Below, piece after piece: positions 1 through 6,761 of a stretch of 10,064 bases of DNA. A program made the translations under genes and the position numbers. Positions within the stretch are counted from its first letter, which is position 1. Every line of letters starts with the position of its first letter. Source of the DNA: UBA4416 sp020846025 (GTDB taxonomy: Bacteria > Bacteroidota > Bacteroidia > B-17B0 > Aurantibacillaceae); the NCBI GenBank assembly GCA_963169295.1, contig CAUJDD010000107.1, positions 1-10,064 of the forward strand, given 5' to 3'. The notes under the pieces are model-generated. The model was not told where the DNA came from. It saw nothing but the letters and a program-made list of their open reading frames with translations, and ran no database searches.

Positions 1-218
1 ATTAGCTTGTTTACTTGATGTTTCGGGTGGTGTGTTTGTAGGGTTTGTTTGTGAGGCTGATTGCAGAAATTTGATTTGTTGTTTGAGTTCTTTACAAATC
101 ATTTTGTAGGCTTCAAACTCTGCGGAAACGGTGTTGTTTAAGCAACTGTCGGTGTAAATAAAATGGTCATTGCTGTTGTCGTTTCGTAATAAAAATGAGA
201 AGCAGAATAATTTTTTTT
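1..218 (-). pseudogene. continuation of the RteC-like gene in a shifted frame, cut by the window edge
   Basis: If one extra A is read in the A-run at 218-211, the preceding frame joins a stop-free frame that runs to position 1, more than 60 codons. It reads RNDNSNDHFIYTDSCLNN, then a charged helix EAYKMICKELKQQIKF, then a Ser/Thr/Pro/Asn-rich tail. The composition is protein-like and helix-forming, unlike the short tail of the in-frame ORF that ends at 138. The simplest reading is one gene with a one-base deletion, or a sequencing error, in the homopolymer. Programmed -1 slippage on the A-run is also possible. The C-terminus lies outside the window. Confidence 0.5.
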
Positions 219-554
219 AAAATCGCTGTTGAGTTTGTGCATACATTTTTTGAACGTATTAAGTTTTATTTCATCATCAGCGATAAAAACAGTTTCTTCG
301 AGCGAAAGGATATAACAAAAATAAATTTTCCATTTCCCAACGATTGGATAACATTCTTTGTAATACAAAATTTCATCTTTCAGTTTTCTATTTCGCTTGT
401 ACCGCTCATATTCTTTTTGTAATTCCTGTACGGCAATTTCGCAAACATCAATATTCATAAAATACGCTTGTGTTGGCACTTCGGCGTACATACGATTGTG
501 TTCTTCAAATGTTTTCTTCATTCTCTTTTCTAAATTTAATGCATAGTTTTTCAT
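138..554 (-). CDS. small RteC-like protein of the integrated element, frame broken
   Basis: This in-frame ORF encodes 138 aa, starting MKNYALNLEKRMKKTF. Residues about 33-85 (VCEIAVQELQKEYERY, then KDEILYYKECYP) follow the layout of RteC-family proteins, in which an amphipathic helix precedes a D-E-I-x-F/Y-F/Y-K-E-x-x-P segment. RteC is a regulator of excision and transfer in CTnDOT-type conjugative transposons. The match is a remembered pattern, not an alignment, so the family name is tentative. The gene lies 36 bp downstream of the integrase on the same strand and is probably co-transcribed with it. After about residue 114 the frame crosses a run of eight A (minus strand, 218-211), and the last 24 or so residues look non-native. 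A frame one base away continues with plausible protein to the window edge. The true product is therefore longer than 138 aa, or the gene is inactive. Its composition is rich in Lys, Tyr and Glu, and I see no signal peptide or membrane segment. Confidence 0.6.
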   Translation of the reverse strand: MKNYALNLEKRMKKTFEEHNRMYAEVPTQAYFMNIDVCEIAVQELQKEYERYKRNRKLKDEILYYKECYPIVGKWKIYFCYILSLEETVFIADDEIKLNTFKKCMHKLNSDFKKNYSASHFYYETTTAMTILFTPTVA

Positions 555-590
555 ATTCAGTGCTGTATTTTAAAGTGCATAAATTTAGAA

Positions 591-1853
591 TTATATCGTT
601 GCGACTGACAAGGATTTTTCTTGTGCCGGGTTGAATTTTTGTTTTAAAAGTTTCATTTCGTTGCTCAATTTACTTTGTACAACTTTGGCGTAAATCTGCG
701 TAGTGCGTATGCTTTTATGTCCAAGCATTGCGCTTACGCTTTCTAATGAAATACCGTTGGCAAGTGTTACAGTAGTAGCAAACGTATGTCGGGCAATGTG
801 CGATGTCAAATGCTTATTGATGTTGCAGAGGTCGGCAATTTCTTTGAGATACGCATTATATTTTTGGTTGCTGATAGTTGGTAACAATGTACCTTTTGCC
901 TTGCAAACAGGATTGTTTTTATACTTTTCGATGATTAGCAAAGGAACATCTAACAACATAACAGTTTCTCGCACATCTGTTTTTACACGGTTGGTTTGTA
1001 TCCACATTTCGCCGTCTATGCCATTTGTTAGGTTATCGGTGCTTAATAATGAAACATCAGTAAACGCATATCCTGTATAACACGAAAATAAAAACATATC
1101 CCTAACCTGTTCCAATCGGGTGTTTGGCATTTCTGTTTCATAAATCAAATTAATTTCATCTTGTGTAAGTACAATACGGTCGGGACTTGTATAAGAACAG
1201 CGAAACGCATTTAAGGGATTGGTAGCAATCCATTCTAAAGTAATAGCGTAATTGATTATTTGTTTTACAATTTTAATGTATTTCATTGTAGTGTTACTCT
1301 GTAATTTTTGCTTTACAGACAAAAAATGCTCGAAATTGGAAGCAAAGGAAAGTTTAATGTCCGATAACAAAATGTCCTTACATTTCATTTCGGCAATCAA
1401 AAATTGAGCAACTTTGTTTTTCCCAATATCAAGGCGTTGCCACGTTTTAAAAGATAATTTTCCCGAACTTACTTTTTCCTTAAACTTGGTATTATGATAT
1501 TCAAAGGCTTCTAACAAAGTGCGAGCTTTTGTGTCGTCTTTGTTAATACCTAAACAGGCATTGCGCACCATTTCGGGCGTAACATTATCGTTTTGGGACG
1601 ATAACAGGTTAAAATGCGATTGAATATCGGCTTTTACTTGTATCAAATACGGATTAACCAATTTGCTTTCTTTGGCAGAGGTTTTGAGCATACCTGCTCC
1701 ACTAAGCCAATGTTCGGGATTTACTTGTTTGCCTAAGCTCCAATTAATGCGTTTACCGTTAATAGTTACTCGAACCATTAACGTTGCCGATTTTGCCCCA
1801 TTGGTAGAACCCCGAAGCCAAAATAAAATAGCTGTGCTTTGTGCGACCTTCAT
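591..1853 (-). CDS. tyrosine recombinase/integrase (Bacteroidota Arm-DNA-bind_5 / SAM-like type)
   Basis: This is a site-specific recombinase that cuts and rejoins DNA through a covalent 3'-phosphotyrosine and would integrate and excise the element at its left. Residue numbers count from the upstream ATG at 1925. An arm-binding N-terminal domain covers about 25-100 (FWLRG, VRVTINGKRINWSLG). A SAM-like core-binding domain covers about 130-240. The catalytic domain follows, with beta-hairpin Lys315, H376-I-A-R379, LGH at 401-403 and nucleophile Tyr412 in TTQIYAKV. The usual first catalytic Arg (TGLR) is replaced by Ala286 in CYTGYAFTD, as in many Bacteroides recombinases; IntDOT also lacks it. 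I chose the start at 1853 (MKVAQS) because family members begin just before this beta-strand, and because a -7 box at 1936-1943 would leave only a few bases before the ATG at 1925. The longer form adds 24 residues. The gene begins about 220 bp from the tRNA-Gln 3' end. Confidence 0.93.
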   Translation of the reverse strand: MKVAQSTAILFWLRGSTNGAKSATLMVRVTINGKRINWSLGKQVNPEHWLSGAGMLKTSAKESKLVNPYLIQVKADIQSHFNLLSSQNDNVTPEMVRNACLGINKDDTKARTLLEAFEYHNTKFKEKVSSGKLSFKTWQRLDIGKNKVAQFLIAEMKCKDILLSDIKLSFASNFEHFLSVKQKLQSNTTMKYIKIVKQIINYAITLEWIATNPLNAFRCSYTSPDRIVLTQDEINLIYETEMPNTRLEQVRDMFLFSCYTGYAFTDVSLLSTDNLTNGIDGEMWIQTNRVKTDVRETVMLLDVPLLIIEKYKNNPVCKAKGTLLPTISNQKYNAYLKEIADLCNINKHLTSHIARHTFATTVTLANGISLESVSAMLGHKSIRTTQIYAKVVQSKLSNEMKLLKQKFNPAQEKSLSVATI

Positions 1854-1935
1854 ACTGCGTTTTTTTATGTTTTTTGTTTGGTAATCAAAAACATTAAACG
1901 ACCGTATTTCAAGGCATTGCCCCACTTTTGTACCG

Positions 1936-1943
1936 CAAACTTA
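1936..1943 (-). promoter_or_regulatory. candidate -7 box of the integrase promoter
   Basis: The minus strand reads TAAGTTTG, an exact match to the Bacteroidota TAnnTTTG -7 box. A weak -33 candidate (TTTTCG, about 1961-1966) lies at roughly the right distance. Transcription would begin near 1929, giving a leader of about 75 nt before the ATG at 1853. Two GGTCGCA repeats overlap the -33 area. Confidence 0.4.
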
Positions 1944-1953
1944 CTAAAAATAA

Positions 1954-1973
1954 GTGCGACCGAAAATGCGACC
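1954..1973 (-). repeat. paired GGTCGCA direct repeats over the integrase promoter
   Basis: The minus strand carries GGTCGCA at 1973-1967 and again at 1961-1955, 12 bp apart and in the same orientation. A third copy lies at 1848-1842, inside codons 2-4 of the integrase as started at 1853. The pair covers the likely -33 region. They could be integrase arm-type sites or operators for autoregulation. This is inference from position and repetition only. Confidence 0.45.
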
Positions 1974-2017
1974 TCTCAATTCAATTTGTTTCAGTTTATT
2001 ATATATCAATAAAAAAC

Positions 2018-2053
2018 AAAAACCTCTGAAAATCAATGCTTTCAGAGGTTTTT
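2018..2053 (-). terminator. rho-independent terminator after tRNA-Gln
   Basis: This is a perfect 14-bp inverted repeat (2018-2031 with 2040-2053, core ACCTCTGAAA/TTTCAGAGGT) with an 8-nt loop. On the minus strand it is followed by TTTTTGTTTTTT. It starts 23 nt after the tRNA 3' end and isolates the tRNA transcript from the integrase gene, whose own promoter lies beyond it. The stem ends in A/T on both sides, so it could also stop transcripts arriving from the left. Confidence 0.85.
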
Positions 2054-2076
2054 ACATTATTTCAATTTTACTTTTG

Positions 2077-2149
2077 TTGTCCGACTAGGTTTCGAACCTA
2101 GACTCTTCTGAACCAAAATCAGACGTGTTGCCAGTTACACCATCGGACA
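2077..2149 (-). tRNA. tRNA-Gln (anticodon UUG)
   Basis: The 73-nt cloverleaf has an acceptor stem TGTCCGA/TCGGACA of 7 perfect pairs and U8. The D stem is GTGT/ACAC, and the anticodon stem TCTGA/TCAGA carries loop TTTTGGT. The T stem CTAGG/CCTAG carries loop TTCGAAA. The anticodon is TTG, at 2116-2114. U1-A72 is typical of tRNA-Gln. The discriminator is A, and the CCA end is not encoded because the next bases are CAA. The gene lies between its own promoter and its own terminator. Its 3' side faces the integrase, so it is a likely insertion target for the element, although no duplicated 3' end is visible within the window. Confidence 0.96.
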
Positions 2150-2175
2150 ATGAACTACTATTAAAGTTCGGGCGA

Positions 2176-2206
2176 CAAAAATAAAGAAAATTTATCTACT
2201 TACAAA
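2176..2206 (-). promoter_or_regulatory. tRNA-Gln promoter (TTTG-N19-TATTTTTG)
   Basis: On the minus strand TTTG (2206-2203) is followed after 19 bp by TATTTTTG (2183-2176). This is the -33/-7 arrangement of the Bacteroidota housekeeping sigma factor. The start site would fall near 2169, about 20 nt before the mature tRNA. It is the best-formed promoter in the window. Confidence 0.65.
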
Positions 2207-2286
2207 AAATTCATAAAAAAAAAGATAAATACCAATTAACTCCCTTTTTTCGTTAAATTCGCAACTTATCTGTTTTATAAAAACGC

Positions 2287-5200
2287 ATGAATACACAGTT
2301 TAAAAAACTCAACAACATTATTGGCTGGATAATTTTTGCCATTGCCACATTTACTTATGTATCTACTATTGAACCTACAGCAAGTTTTTGGGATTGTGGT
2401 GAATATATTGCTTGTGCTTATAAGTTAGAGGTTGGGCATCCTCCTGGAGCTCCTTTCTTTTTAATTGTTGGTCGCTTTTTTGCATTATTAGCTGGTGGCG
2501 ACCCAGCACTAGCGGGTATGATGATTAATATAATGTCGGCACTTTGCAGTTCGTTTACTATCTTATTTTTATTTTGGACAATTACACGTGTAGCTATAAA
2601 AGCCATTGTGAAAAAAGATGAGGAGTTTACACTTGCTAAACAATGGGCTGTTTTAGGCGCTAGTATAGTAGGTGCTTTAGCTTATACTTTTAGCGATTCG
2701 TTTTGGTTTTCGGCAGTTGAGGGTGAGGTGTATGCTATGTCATCATTTTTTACTGCTGTGGTGTTTTGGGCGGCTTTAAAGTGGGAAGAAGAAGATACCA
2801 CCGATCCGGCAGGTGCTATGCGTTGGTTAGTATTAATTGCTTATTTAATGGGTTTATCTATTGGGGTTCACTTATTAAATTTATTAACCATTCCAGCCAT
2901 TTGCTTTATTTATTATTTTAAAAAACATTCGTTTACTTGGAAATCGTTTATCATCACTGGGTTAATTTCTTTGGTGATTTTAGGTGGCATTCAAAATTTA
3001 ATGATTCCTCGTATAGTAAAGTTTGCTGCCGATTACGAAATATTTTTTGTAAATAAATTAGGCATGGGCTTTAATATTGGTTCGGCATTTTATTTTATTA
3101 TTTTATTTGTATCACTTACTTCTTTAATACTTTATACAATCAAAAAGAATGAGAAATTCTATAAAATAGGATTTTATACTGCCATAGTATTTGCAGGTAT
3201 TGCAACCATATCGGCTAATACTGGTGTTGGTACTATGTTCTCAAGAGCCCTTGTTTTAGGCGGTTTACTTTATGGTATTAACTATTTAAAAACTAAAAGC
3301 CTTAATACACTTAATGTAATTTTAATTGGCTTTACTACTTTATTAATTGGTTATTCGTCTTTCTTTATTTTAATTATTCGTTCGCAGGCTAATACACCAA
3401 TGGATGAAAACGATCCTGAAAATGCGATTAATATGCTATCATATCTTAATCGTGAGCAATATGGAGATTGGCCACTTTTATATGGTCAGTACTACAATGC
3501 ACCTACTGATAATGCAGCTTTTAAGGATGGAGAGCCAGTTTATGGAAAAGATAAAGCCACAGGAAAATACAAAGTAATTGATGACCGTAAAAAATCCATA
3601 CCGGGTTATCAAAAAGATTTTTGCACTATTTTTCCTCGTATGTGGAGTCAACAAGCGCATCACGAAGCAGCGTATAGATATTGGGGTAATGTGGAGCAAA
3701 ATCATCGTACCAAACAGCGTATGAATGAGCAAACAGGTCAGATGGAAGAAGTACAAATTCCAACCTTTGCTGCTAATATAAATTATTTTATAGGTTACCA
3801 ACTTAAATACATGTACTTGCGTTATTTTGCTTGGAACTTTATTGGCCGACAAAATGATATTCAAGGGCTTACCAATAATCCATTAGAAGGAAATTGGATA
3901 ACAGGTATCAAAGGATTGGATGATACAATTTTAGATACAGATTCTTCAAAAACAACACATGCAGGTTCAAATAATATGGCTACTAATACCTTTTTTGCAT
4001 TACCATTTATTTTAGGATTATTAGGCTTTTACTATCATGTTAAAAATAATAAACAAGATATGTGGGTAGTTACATTATTGTTTCTGTTAAATGGAGTAGC
4101 CGTGGTGGTATATCTTAATCAGTATCCATATCAACCACGTGAGCGAGATTATGCTTATGTCGCCTCGTTTTATGCCTATGCAATCTTTATTGGCTTAGGT
4201 GTTTTATTTTTATTTGATTTTTTAAGTAAGAAAGCAAATGCTAAGTCGGCAGCTGTTGTAGCTACTGTTTTAGGATTAGGTATTCCTACTATTATGGCCG
4301 CCCAAGGTTGGGACGACCACAATCGTTCAAAACGTACCATGTCGCGTGATTTTGCAATTAATTACTTAAACAGTTGTGCGCCTAATGCCATTTTATTTAC
4401 GAATGGTGATAATGATACTTTCCCATTATGGTATGCACAAGAAGTAGAAGGTGTAAGAACCGATGTGCGTGTAGTAAATTTAAGTTTATTACAAACGGAT
4501 TGGTATATCAATCAAATGCGTCGTGCAGCTTACGAATCAGCACCAGTACCATTTACCATTCCTGCCGAAAAATACGAACAAAGTAAGCGTGAGGTAGTGT
4601 ATGTGATGGATAAAGGAACGGGCGCAATGAATTTAAAGAATGCAATTGATTTTGTTGTGTCTGATGATTTAGCAAATAAGTTAGATTATGGTAATAAACC
4701 ATTGGATTATTTACCATCTAAAACTTTCTTTATCCCAGTAGATTCGGCAACCGTAATGCGTGAAAAAGTAATTGCTGTAAAAGATACTGCACGTTTAACT
4801 AAAGCTATTAAATGGACATTAAATAAAAGTTACATTACTAAAAATGATTTAATGGTATTAGATTTAATTGCGCATAACAATTGGAAACGCCCTATTTATT
4901 TTGCAGTAACTACAGGTTCTGAAGCTTATTTAGGGTTGGAAGAATATTTTCAATTAGAAGGCTTAGCCTATCGTTTGGTGCCAATTAAAGCAACAGAACA
5001 AGAAATGGCACAAGGTGGCAGAGTAAACACCGATGTAATGTATGACAATGTGATGAATAAATTTTTAAATGGTGGATTAGATGTAGATGGTGTGAATCTC
5101 GATGAGAATTGTATTCGGATGGCTTCAAATATGCGTATGCAAATGGCTACTTTAGCCAGTGCTTTAATTGCCAAAGGACAAAAAGAAAAAGCCGAAAAGG

Positions 5201-5580
5201 TGTTAGACATGTGCTTACAACGTATGCCTGATAAAAATGTAAGATTTGAAGCAACTTTATATACAATTGTAGCTGGTTATTATCAATTAGGTAATTATAA
5301 GAAAGCTACAGAACTTTCTAATAAATTGTTTGACATATACGAAAATGATTATAAGATTTATATGTCTCAAAAAACAATTCATCGTGCAGCATTTAGAAGG
5401 GAGATTGAGCAAGCTAAAGAAATTATGCGCCGATTGGTAATGATAGCTGAGCAATTTAAACAACAAGAACACTCAAAGGATCTTATGAAACGCTTAACAG
5501 CAATTGTCCCCATGGACGAACTAATGCCAGATTCCAGACAACAGCAATTGCAACAACAGGCAGAAGATGCTTTACAATAA
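2287..5580 (+). CDS. DUF2723 family GT-C membrane glycosyltransferase (probable protein O-glycosyltransferase)
   Basis: This is a polytopic inner-membrane protein of 1097 aa. The N-terminal half is the DUF2723 domain. A helix at 10-28 leads into the first periplasmic loop with STIEPTASFWDCGEY (26-40). Asp36 and Glu39 are the likely GT-C active-site acids, and the conserved HPPGAP follows at 51-56. I count about 15 membrane helices: roughly eleven between 10 and 365, then four between 567 and 672. A long loop (about 366-566) lies between the two groups. Other conserved stretches are YPYQPRERDYAY (613-624) and NGDNDTFPLWYAQE (706-719), the latter in the soluble C-terminal domain. Residues about 948-1020 form TPR-like helix pairs, and the end is Gln-rich. 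CAZy groups DUF2723 proteins as GT117, related to the O-mannosyltransferase TMEM260. In Bacteroidota they are thought to act in protein O-glycosylation at the envelope, from lipid-linked sugar. Substrate and sugar cannot be read from the sequence. A weak -7 box (TAAATTCG, 2254-2261) precedes it. The gene stands alone, closed by a terminator. Confidence 0.9.
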   Translation: MNTQFKKLNNIIGWIIFAIATFTYVSTIEPTASFWDCGEYIACAYKLEVGHPPGAPFFLIVGRFFALLAGGDPALAGMMINIMSALCSSFTILFLFWTITRVAIKAIVKKDEEFTLAKQWAVLGASIVGALAYTFSDSFWFSAVEGEVYAMSSFFTAVVFWAALKWEEEDTTDPAGAMRWLVLIAYLMGLSIGVHLLNLLTIPAICFIYYFKKHSFTWKSFIITGLISLVILGGIQNLMIPRIVKFAADYEIFFVNKLGMGFNIGSAFYFIILFVSLTSLILYTIKKNEKFYKIGFYTAIVFAGIATISANTGVGTMFSRALVLGGLLYGINYLKTKSLNTLNVILIGFTTLLIGYSSFFILIIRSQANTPMDENDPENAINMLSYLNREQYGDWPLLYGQYYNAPTDNAAFKDGEPVYGKDKATGKYKVIDDRKKSIPGYQKDFCTIFPRMWSQQAHHEAAYRYWGNVEQNHRTKQRMNEQTGQMEEVQIPTFAANINYFIGYQLKYMYLRYFAWNFIGRQNDIQGLTNNPLEGNWITGIKGLDDTILDTDSSKTTHAGSNNMATNTFFALPFILGLLGFYYHVKNNKQDMWVVTLLFLLNGVAVVVYLNQYPYQPRERDYAYVASFYAYAIFIGLGVLFLFDFLSKKANAKSAAVVATVLGLGIPTIMAAQGWDDHNRSKRTMSRDFAINYLNSCAPNAILFTNGDNDTFPLWYAQEVEGVRTDVRVVNLSLLQTDWYINQMRRAAYESAPVPFTIPAEKYEQSKREVVYVMDKGTGAMNLKNAIDFVVSDDLANKLDYGNKPLDYLPSKTFFIPVDSATVMREKVIAVKDTARLTKAIKWTLNKSYITKNDLMVLDLIAHNNWKRPIYFAVTTGSEAYLGLEEYFQLEGLAYRLVPIKATEQEMAQGGRVNTDVMYDNVMNKFLNGGLDVDGVNLDENCIRMASNMRMQMATLASALIAKGQKEKAEKVLDMCLQRMPDKNVRFEATLYTIVAGYYQLGNYKKATELSNKLFDIYENDYKIYMSQKTIHRAAFRREIEQAKEIMRRLVMIAEQFKQQEHSKDLMKRLTAIVPMDELMPDSRQQQLQQQAEDALQ

Positions 5581-5591
5581 ATTACCAATTA

Positions 5592-5627
5592 AGGAGGTTG
5601 TCAAAAAAAAGGACAACCTCTTTTTTT
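5592..5627 (+). terminator. rho-independent terminator after the DUF2723 gene
   Basis: A 9-bp perfect stem GAGGTTGTC/GACAACCTC (5594-5602 with 5612-5620) encloses a loop of A residues and G. A run of seven T (5621-5627) follows. It begins 12 bp after the stop codon. The flanking A and T can extend the stem, so it may work in both directions. Confidence 0.85.
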
Positions 5628-5658
5628 AGCCATCACCTTAAACCTCTAAAAGATAAAT

Positions 5659-5898
5659 ATGACTTTTCCTCAATATAGAAAATACCGCAACAATAAACAC
5701 TTTTTTAAGATTATTTCATCAAGCGAATTTGAGGAGATTAGTTTTATTGGCTCAAAATTAATTTCATCAAAAAAGGTAGCAACTATACTGCCCGACAGAA
5801 ATTTTATTCAAGATTTACTTCATAATCCTGATTACTCAGAACCATCAACTAAAGAAGAATATGACTATTATTTTAATCAAATAGTAGCACACAAATAA
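5659..5898 (+). CDS. conserved-looking hypothetical protein, 79 aa
   Basis: This is a small soluble protein with no signal peptide or membrane segment, and I do not recognise a named family. It starts MTFPQYRKYRNNKHFFKI, followed by a Glu-rich turn, then ISFIGSKL, then the segment ATILPDRNFIQDLL (41-54), and an acidic, Tyr-rich tail ending in EEYDYYFNQI. The order K/R-Y ... FFKI ... FEEI ... GSK ... ILPDRNFI recalls uncharacterised small Bacteroidota proteins, so I take it as a real gene. It lies 31 bp after the terminator T-run and 33 bp before proC on the same strand. It probably shares a transcript with proC. No clear TAnnTTTG promoter fits in the short gap upstream. Confidence 0.75.
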   Translation: MTFPQYRKYRNNKHFFKIISSSEFEEISFIGSKLISSKKVATILPDRNFIQDLLHNPDYSEPSTKEEYDYYFNQIVAHK

Positions 5899-5931
5899 TC
5901 TAAATCAACATCTATTCAAACTAAAAACATT

Positions 5932-6738
5932 ATGAATAAAATAGCTATTATTGGATGCGGGAATATGGGTTTAATTTATGCCAATTCCTTTTTAAGATAC
6001 AAAATTGTAACTACTACCAACTTATTATTAGTTGAGAAAAATGAATCTCGACAACTTGCTCTCTCTGCTTTAAATATTGGAAGAGTTGTTACTGCTGATA
6101 ACGCAGAGATTGCAGACTGTAATATTATTATTTTAGCTGTAAAACCACAAGATTTTAAAGAATTAGCAAAAAGCCTAAAACAGGTCATAAATCCAAAGAG
6201 CATCATTTTATCAATAATGGCAGGCACAGAAATTTCATTAATTCAGTCATTACTTAATAACCAACAAGTAGTGCGTGCTATGCCAAATTTACCAGTAGAA
6301 ATAAGTATGGGAATGACTGCATATTGCACCTCATCGAAAGTGAACATTAATGATATGATGCTAATTGAAAATTTATTATCAACAACAGGTCGTACTCTTT
6401 ATGTAAAACACGAACAACAACTCAATGCGGTAACAGCGTTAAGCGGCAGTGGACCAGCTTATTTCTTTTATTTTATGAAACACATTATAGAAGCAGGAGT
6501 GCAAATGGGCATCGAAGAACATATATCTGTTATTTTAGCTAAACAAACTATGTTAGGTGCTTTTCAATTAATAAATAACGGACAAAAATCTTTAGATGAG
6601 TACATCTGCTCTGTTGCCTCAAAAGGAGGAACTACAGAAGCTGCTCTTAGAACTTTTGATGAAAATAGAATGAATGAAATTATTATTAAGGCGCTTCTAA
6701 ATGCAGAACAGAGAGCGAAAGAATTAAGCCTAAAATAA
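5932..6738 (+). CDS. proC: pyrroline-5-carboxylate reductase
   Basis: This cytoplasmic enzyme catalyses the last step of proline biosynthesis, reducing 1-pyrroline-5-carboxylate to L-proline with NAD(P)H. Its 268 aa match the usual family length. The N-terminal Rossmann fold begins IAIIGCGNMG (4-13), and ILAVKPQD lies at 67-74. RAMPNLP (115-121) leads to the substrate site. The C-terminal dimerisation domain carries the ProC signature with SGSGPAYFF (171-179) and SVASKGGTTEAAL (227-239). The more common form of the latter has SPGGTT; the Lys variant is, as I recall, found in Bacteroidota. Glutamate kinase (proB) and gamma-glutamyl phosphate reductase (proA) are not next to it. The gene converges on the DUF4197 gene with only 23 bp between the stop codons. 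No GC-rich terminator lies there, only weak A/T self-complementarity. Confidence 0.97.
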   Translation: MNKIAIIGCGNMGLIYANSFLRYKIVTTTNLLLVEKNESRQLALSALNIGRVVTADNAEIADCNIIILAVKPQDFKELAKSLKQVINPKSIILSIMAGTEISLIQSLLNNQQVVRAMPNLPVEISMGMTAYCTSSKVNINDMMLIENLLSTTGRTLYVKHEQQLNAVTALSGSGPAYFFYFMKHIIEAGVQMGIEEHISVILAKQTMLGAFQLINNGQKSLDEYICSVASKGGTTEAALRTFDENRMNEIIIKALLNAEQRAKELSLK

Positions 6739-6761
6739 ATTCTTAAAAAATACACCTTAAT

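Noticed and set aside
195..422. 75-aa plus-strand ORF opposite the RteC-like gene
   Set aside because: It is a Phe/Ile-rich complement of a Lys/Glu-rich coding strand. It has no start context or motif, so it is a shadow.
703..1080. 125-aa plus-strand ORF inside the integrase gene
   Set aside because: It is the antisense shadow of the catalytic domain. It has Cys- and Val-rich atypical composition and no recognisable motif.
1355..1380. ATGTCCGATAAC near 1360 as a second copy of the tRNA end (att site)
   Set aside because: Only TGTCCGA matches the tRNA sequence, and it lies inside conserved integrase coding sequence, so chance explains it.
3478..3864. 128-aa minus-strand ORF within the DUF2723 gene
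   Set aside because: It lies fully inside a well-supported gene and its sequence has no family resemblance.
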